Shown here piece after piece: positions 7,018-11,001 of a DNA stretch of 11,001 nucleotides. Numbering within the stretch: position 1 is the stretch's first letter; each line of letters opens with the position of its first letter. Source of the stretch: Euryarchaeota archaeon UBA250 (GTDB lineage: Archaea; Thermoplasmatota; Poseidoniia; Poseidoniales; Thalassarchaeaceae); NCBI GenBank assembly GCA_002504845.1, contig DATW01000042.1, forward strand, positions 1 through 11,001. The letters run 5' to 3'. The notes beneath the pieces are model-generated. The model was not told the DNA's origin and ran no database searches. It saw only the letters and a program-made list of their open reading frames with translations. Both the position numbers and the translations under genes were made by a program.

Positions 7018-8124
7018 ATGGAAAAATCAGACGGATTCAGCGAGGCTGCCAATGCCGCCATGGTCCGTATGTTTGCTAATGTCGAAGAGGTCGTCGGGGC
7101 TAATCACGTCGCTTCCGTAATCGACGGCTCGCCCAGCGCGGGAGGTGACGATATCATTCGAGCATACATCGGTCTTGAACCGAGCGGCAAGGCGCATCTT
7201 GGATGGATGCTGATTGCAGACTGCATCGGCAATATGCTCAGGGAGGGCGTCAATGTCACTATACTATTGGCTGATTGGCATGCCTGGGTAAACGATAAGT
7301 TCGGCCGAGACATGGAGAAGATATCGACTGCTGCCGATTATATGTCCGAGGTTTTCCGAGTCCTCCTAGACCAACCCTCAGAAGGGGAATTAGCAGGACA
7401 GATCAGATTTCTAAGAGCTAGTGATTTGATGGACGAGGGCACTTATTGGGAGACCGTTCTGAGATGTTCAAAGGGGATGAGTTTGGCTAGAGCCAGACGC
7501 ACATTTAGCATAATGGGGAGGACCGAGGACTCATCCGATGACGATTTAGCTGCATTTTTCTATCCCCCCATGCAGGCAGCGGATATTTTCCGTCTTAAAG
7601 TCGACATAGCTTTCGGGGGAATGGACCAGAGAAAAGCCCACATGTACATGCGTGATGTGGCAGATAGGAATGGTTGGAATAAGGCAACATGTATCCACAC
7701 TCCAATGCTTTCCGGCCTGAAGGGAAAACAAGGCGGCCGTATGGATTCATTCGATCACAAGATGTCGAAGTCAGATCCCTCTAATGCGATAATACTCCAC
7801 GATTCCCCCAAGACTATGCGTAAGAAACTTCGAAAGGCATTTCTCGATGTACAAGATTCAGATTCACCAGTCTATGAGATCATCGATCACATCATACTCC
7901 CGCAGCTCGGGAGTATGACGGTCACTCCCAAGCCAGAGTTCGGCGAACCTTCGGAATGGAGCGATATCGAGGAACTCACAAAGGCGGTATCAAATGGCGA
8001 CCTGCATCCATTCGACCTTAAGATGGCCACTGCAGACTCTCTCTCTGAAATCCTTGAACCTCTGAGGGAGTATTTCGACTCAAATAATCAATTAATGAAT
8101 CAGATAATGGAGATCACCGGCTAA
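7018..8124 (+). CDS. tyrS: Tyrosyl-tRNA synthetase, archaeal/eukaryotic type
   Basis: It charges tRNA-Tyr with tyrosine in the cytoplasm and is a class Ic synthetase. Of 368 residues, the catalytic Rossmann domain covers about 25-260, with the HIGH-type motif AHLG at 59-62 and KMSKS at 248-252. The tyrosine pocket of the M. jannaschii enzyme (Y32, Y151, Q155, D158, Q173) is reproduced by Y50, Y182, Q186, D189 and Q204 in AYIGLEPSG, FYPPMQAAD and GGMDQRK. The even offset of 31 across the last four makes TyrRS much more likely than its relative TrpRS. The C-terminal anticodon-binding domain follows from about 265. It is slightly longer than the roughly 306-residue M. jannaschii protein, mostly from an N-terminal helix and insertions near 118-145. 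A perfect 11-bp inverted repeat lies inside the gene at 7892-7918. Confidence 0.95.
   Translation: MEKSDGFSEAANAAMVRMFANVEEVVGANHVASVIDGSPSAGGDDIIRAYIGLEPSGKAHLGWMLIADCIGNMLREGVNVTILLADWHAWVNDKFGRDMEKISTAADYMSEVFRVLLDQPSEGELAGQIRFLRASDLMDEGTYWETVLRCSKGMSLARARRTFSIMGRTEDSSDDDLAAFFYPPMQAADIFRLKVDIAFGGMDQRKAHMYMRDVADRNGWNKATCIHTPMLSGLKGKQGGRMDSFDHKMSKSDPSNAIILHDSPKTMRKKLRKAFLDVQDSDSPVYEIIDHIILPQLGSMTVTPKPEFGEPSEWSDIEELTKAVSNGDLHPFDLKMATADSLSEILEPLREYFDSNNQLMNQIMEITG
7892..7918. repeat. Perfect 11-bp inverted repeat (5-nt loop) inside tyrS
   Basis: TCATACTCCCG at 7892-7902 is exactly the reverse complement of CGGGAGTATGA at 7908-7918, separated by CAGCT. It encodes residues IILPQLGSM of tyrosyl-tRNA synthetase. 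No T-run follows, so it is not a terminator of usual type. It could be an mRNA hairpin, a dyad protein-binding site, or chance. Confidence 0.7.
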
Positions 8125-8176
8125 ACCGGCATTGCCCTATACTGCGCCTCAAGAGTAGTCTGAATGGGGATTTCGC

Positions 8177-8183
8177 TAAATAG
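8177..8183 (+). promoter_or_regulatory. TATA-like promoter element of the HMG-CoA synthase gene
   Basis: TAAATAG, inside GCTAAATAGC, is the only clearly A/T-rich core in the 80-bp gap after tyrS. Its centre is about 26 nt before the ATG at 8205, matching an archaeal TATA box for a leaderless transcript. No SD precedes that ATG. Confidence 0.55.
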
Positions 8184-8204
8184 CAAATCAAGGGCGTCCA
8201 TGCG

Positions 8205-9758
8205 ATGGTTCCATCCGTGGGTATCGATGATATCGCAATTCACATACCACGTCTTTACTTCGATATCAAGGATTTCGCAGAATTCAGAGGCGCGGATTAT
8301 GGCAAATTGAACCGAGGCCTAGGCCTCTCTGCAATGGCCATACCCGATGTCCACGAAGATACAGCGACAATGGGTGCAAATGCTGTGGCCAGAGTAATCG
8401 ACAGGAATAAGATAGACCCTGGAAAAATTGGTAGAATATATCTTGGGACCGAATCTGCACTCGATGGCTCAAAACCAACTGCTACGTACATCATGGATAT
8501 GCTCGAACAGAGATACGCAAAGAAGTATGGGGATGACTGTTTCAGGAATTGTGATGTTGTAGACATGACATTCGCTTGTATTGGTGCTGTTGACGCCATG
8601 CATAATACGTTGGATTGGGTTGCAAGAGGGGGTCTAGACCAAGACCGAATAGGAATAGTTGTGTTCGCTGATAATGCGAAGTATGACTTAGGCTCATCTG
8701 GAGAATACACCCAAGGAGCCGGCGGAGGAGCAATTCTCATCCGTCACAATCCAAGATTGCTAGTGATACCCGACATATGGGGCGTATCCACTATGCCCGT
8801 TCATGATTTCTTCAAACCCAGGAGGGAGATATCCAGGCGATCGATAGTCGATACGGTACTCGAACTTGCCTCTGAAGCCGGTCAAAATCTCAGGAAGAAT
8901 CTCTCTGAGAAGATTATGAGGATGATTGACAAGTCGGATAAGAGAGATCATACATTATTCGAATCCGAGACCCTCAAGGTGCACAAGGATACTCCTGTTT
9001 TCGATGGAGCGTTTTCCAATAGGTGCTACTCGGAATCCGTCAAGTATGCATTCATCAATTTCCGTTCAAAAGCAATGTCTGCAGGGAGATACAATCCTGA
9101 CGAGGATAAAATATTGACAGATCAATGGGCGAGAATAATTGTCCATCTCCCATATGCTTTCCAGGCAAAAAGAATGTTCCCGGATGTCTTTCGCCATGAT
9201 CGCAGAAATCTCCCTGTATGGGACGATATAGAATCTGAGATAGGCCCTGAACCTATCAGAGAAAACTTCCCGGAAGGAATAGCAGGCGATTCAGAGTTTG
9301 AGTCAGCAAACGACGGGTATCGCAGGATGATATCCAAGACAGACCAGTTCAAACAGTTCGTCGAGGAAAGGATTGAGAAGACTCAGAGGGCATCCTCTAT
9401 GGTCGGAAATCAATACACGGGATCTATATTCCTCGCATTAATGTCTGCGTTGGAGTCCGATTTCAATGAGAACCAAGATATGAAAGGAAGCAGAATAGGG
9501 CTCTGCGGTTATGGTTCAGGAGCAAAGGCCAAGGTTTTCGAGGGAATAATCCAACCAGAATGGAAACATATCGCATCACGATTTTCATTATTCTCAAGAA
9601 TCGATGACCGCCAACCGATAGACAAATCGATCTATGAGGCACTACATCGAGGTTCCAAAGGATCATCCGTAATTTCTCCTTCAGGAGAATTTGCTCTGAT
9701 CTCAATAGGTGCAGAGGGGCATTTGGAAGGGGAGAGAAGATACTCCTGGGTTAATTAG
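8205..9758 (+). CDS. Hydroxymethylglutaryl-CoA synthase (long form)
   Basis: It condenses acetoacetyl-CoA with acetyl-CoA to HMG-CoA, the first committed step toward mevalonate and archaeal isoprenoid lipids. The catalytic triad is readable: E83 in GTESALDGSK, nucleophile C125 in DMTFACIGAVDAM, and H314 in VHLPYAFQAKRM. Also present are AIPDVHEDTATMGANA at 45-60, GNQYTGS at 401-407 and GYGSGAKAKVFEG at 435-447. At 517 residues it is much longer than bacterial MvaS (about 390). The excess is partly a charged segment at about 208-262, between the FKP motif and PVFDGAFS, so the C-to-H spacing is 189 residues against about 122 in S. aureus and 135 in the human enzyme. An ATG at 8200 is out of frame. 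A TATA-like box 26 nt upstream supports the 8205 start. The family is certain; whether the enzyme has standard activity is inferred from the intact triad. Confidence 0.92.
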   Translation: MVPSVGIDDIAIHIPRLYFDIKDFAEFRGADYGKLNRGLGLSAMAIPDVHEDTATMGANAVARVIDRNKIDPGKIGRIYLGTESALDGSKPTATYIMDMLEQRYAKKYGDDCFRNCDVVDMTFACIGAVDAMHNTLDWVARGGLDQDRIGIVVFADNAKYDLGSSGEYTQGAGGGAILIRHNPRLLVIPDIWGVSTMPVHDFFKPRREISRRSIVDTVLELASEAGQNLRKNLSEKIMRMIDKSDKRDHTLFESETLKVHKDTPVFDGAFSNRCYSESVKYAFINFRSKAMSAGRYNPDEDKILTDQWARIIVHLPYAFQAKRMFPDVFRHDRRNLPVWDDIESEIGPEPIRENFPEGIAGDSEFESANDGYRRMISKTDQFKQFVEERIEKTQRASSMVGNQYTGSIFLALMSALESDFNENQDMKGSRIGLCGYGSGAKAKVFEGIIQPEWKHIASRFSLFSRIDDRQPIDKSIYEALHRGSKGSSVISPSGEFALISIGAEGHLEGERRYSWVN

Positions 9759-9766
9759 TCCGAGTC

Positions 9767-9776
9767 ATATTATATC
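9767..9776 (+). promoter_or_regulatory. TATA-like promoter element of the GH53 gene
   Basis: ATATTATATC lies in the 39-bp gap after the HMG-CoA synthase gene. Its centre is about 26 nt before the ATG at 9798, the same geometry as the element before the previous gene. No SD is seen in front of 9798, which fits a leaderless transcript. Confidence 0.6.
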
Positions 9777-9797
9777 ATTAGAGCCGCGACTCAATAC

Positions 9798-10919
9798 ATG
9801 ATCTGGCGATCTGGGCTTGTCGTGCTAATCATCCTCGTCGGAATCATGCCGGGCTGCGTGAGTAATGAAGATCCGAGCGGAACTGGCGATGCACAGAACC
9901 AACTTGAGACATCTAAAAACAAGATTTCCGCGGTGGATATCTCATACTATCCTCGGATATCCAAGTTCAATCATGCCTATTTCGATCGGAACGGGGATCA
10001 AGTTGATTTCATCGACTCTCTGATTCAGAATGGAGTCGATACGGTTAGGCTGAGAATATGGAACAACCCCTCTGACAATTCCTCTTCATTAGCTCAAGTT
10101 TTGGAATTCTCCGATTTACTAAAATCAAAGGGGTTGAAGATCTGGCTATGTCCTCATTATTCCGATACATGGGCCGATCCAGGCCAACAAAAGACGCCTA
10201 CTATCTGGGAGTCGCTTGATTTCGAAAGACTGAAAATCGAGGTGTATGAGTACACAAGATACATCGTCACAGAAATCGATCCAGATTTCATCCAGATAGG
10301 AAACGAAGTGAACAACGGGATGTTGTTCCCTCACGGCAACATCCACCACAACATGACTCAATTTCTTGAGATTCTTGAACAGGGATCCGATGGCGTGAGG
10401 GATAGCTCAGACAGAGCGAAAATAATACTTCATTTCGCGGGCCTCGAATCATCGTCCTTATTTTTCGATCAAGTCAAGCACATTGATTACGATGTGGCTG
10501 GAATCTCATACTACCCCCTCTGGCACGGGAAATCAATTGAAAATGTTGGCGATGTGCTAGAAAACCTAGCAAACAGTACCGGCAAAGAAGTCGTAATAGC
10601 GGAGACAGCATACCCTTTCACTCTCGATTGGAATGATTGGACAAACAATATCTTGGGCTCTGAAAATCAGTTGATCCTTCCAGAATACCCTGCAACACCT
10701 GAAGGGCAGAGGGATTTTCTTCATGATCTCAAGAAGCAGATTTTTGATGTCGATGGCGGAATCGGCTTTTGCTACTGGGGTGCAGATATGATTTCATGGG
10801 ACGGTCCAGAATCTGAAAATGGATCCGTCTGGGAAAATCAGGCCATCTTCGACTTTGAAAACAAAGAACTCCCTGTCATGATGGAGTTTAATCTGAGCCA
10901 TTATCACGCAGAAGCGTGA
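9798..10919 (+). CDS. GH53 endo-beta-1,4-galactanase, lipoprotein
   Basis: Predicted to hydrolyse beta-1,4-galactan, as in arabinogalactan I or pectin side chains, outside the cell. The N-terminus is a lipoprotein signal: MIWRSG, a hydrophobic run, then MPGC with C20 as the likely lipidated residue, followed by a Ser/Asn/Gly-rich linker to about 43. The 330-residue GH53 barrel follows: AVDISYYP at 45-52, TVRLRIWNNP at 82-91, HYSDTWADPGQQ at 120-131, the acid/base E170 in IGNEVNNGMLFP, the nucleophile E269 in VVIAETAYPF, and GFCYWGAD at 323-330. All hallmark motifs are intact, so it should be active. No carbohydrate-binding module is visible. No transporter or other sugar-degradation gene is beside it in the window, so it is not part of a visible utilisation locus. 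It is transcribed from its own TATA-like element. Confidence 0.9.
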   Translation: MIWRSGLVVLIILVGIMPGCVSNEDPSGTGDAQNQLETSKNKISAVDISYYPRISKFNHAYFDRNGDQVDFIDSLIQNGVDTVRLRIWNNPSDNSSSLAQVLEFSDLLKSKGLKIWLCPHYSDTWADPGQQKTPTIWESLDFERLKIEVYEYTRYIVTEIDPDFIQIGNEVNNGMLFPHGNIHHNMTQFLEILEQGSDGVRDSSDRAKIILHFAGLESSSLFFDQVKHIDYDVAGISYYPLWHGKSIENVGDVLENLANSTGKEVVIAETAYPFTLDWNDWTNNILGSENQLILPEYPATPEGQRDFLHDLKKQIFDVDGGIGFCYWGADMISWDGPESENGSVWENQAIFDFENKELPVMMEFNLSHYHAEA

Positions 10920-10927
10920 GTGGATCT

Positions 10928-11001
10928 ATGTCGTTAAATCCCCGGGATGCCCCTCAGTCTGAATTTTTCGAGGATATCGATCTGTTAATCACGATCCTCT
11001 G
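10928..11001 (+). CDS. Start of an unidentified gene, cut by the window edge
   Basis: The ATG at 10928 opens a frame that runs to the window end without a stop, giving 24 residues that begin MSLNPRDAPQSEFFEDIDLL. The other two forward frames and all three reverse frames hit stops in this stretch, so this is the only coding possibility. It begins 8 bp after the GH53 stop, so co-transcription is likely. GTGGATC just upstream may act as a weak ribosome-binding site. The fragment is too short to identify. Confidence 0.5.
   Translation, partial: MSLNPRDAPQSEFFEDIDLLITIL

Noticed and set aside
6462..7061. 200-codon open frame on the minus strand opposite the DUF5611-like gene
   Set aside because: The sense frame has family similarity, a coupled RBS and a sensible helical tail. 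The antisense product is Ser/Ala-rich and crosses the tyrS start.
8109..8130. CCGG-loop-CCGG at the tyrS stop as a terminator
   Set aside because: The stem is only 4 bp because the flanking bases do not pair, and no T-run follows.
8314..8327. 14-bp perfect palindrome GAGGCCTAGGCCTC near the start of the HMG-CoA synthase gene
   Set aside because: About one palindrome of this length is expected by chance in 11 kb, and here it arises from the coding repeat Gly-Leu-Gly-Leu.
9671..9690. TTCTCC-TTCA-GGAGAA hairpin near the end of the HMG-CoA synthase gene
   Set aside because: The stem is 6 bp, lies inside coding sequence well before the stop, and is within chance expectation.

Overview
The window reads as a gene-dense archaeal genome fragment, most likely marine Euryarchaeota related to Marine Group II (Poseidoniales). 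The order-level placement is inference. The archaeal call rests on four things. The tyrosyl-tRNA synthetase is of archaeal/eukaryotic type and has every residue of the Methanocaldococcus tyrosine pocket. Next to it is a DUF5611-like protein, a family I know from archaea. Mevalonate-pathway HMG-CoA synthase is present. Two genes have A/T-rich TATA-like boxes about 26 nt upstream of their start codons, the geometry of leaderless archaeal transcripts. No RNA gene, insertion sequence, CRISPR array or integrase was seen, and there is no gene-free stretch longer than about 80 bp.

Layout. Bases 1-1701 (+) are the 3' end of a large iterative type I polyketide/fatty-acid synthase gene, with ketoreductase and dehydratase domains. 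It is followed after 5 bp by a Sfp-type phosphopantetheinyl transferase (1707-2333, +). These converge on a leftward block (minus strand) that reads, in transcription order: a secreted, C-terminally anchored beta-propeller protein (6391 or 6403 to 5276), glutaryl-CoA dehydrogenase (5223-4051), ETF beta (4002-3247) and ETF alpha (3234-2317). The ETF alpha and transferase coding regions overlap tail to tail by 17 bp.

Rightward from a very short divergent intergenic region come a DUF5611-like protein (6442-7008), tyrosyl-tRNA synthetase (7018-8124), an unusually long HMG-CoA synthase (8205-9758), a GH53 endo-galactanase lipoprotein (9798-10919) and the first 24 codons of a further gene (from 10928).

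How the genes work together. The left edge carries acyl-chain or polyketide synthesis: a megasynthase plus the enzyme that activates its carrier proteins. The gcdH-etfB-etfA block oxidises an acyl-CoA (glutaryl-CoA by its motifs) and passes electrons to ETF. HMG-CoA synthase feeds the mevalonate route to isoprenoid lipids. The GH53 lipoprotein and the propeller protein act outside the membrane, the first on galactan-type polysaccharide. The most unusual feature is the synthase/transferase pair in an archaeal setting, because acyl-carrier-protein chemistry is generally sparse in Archaea.
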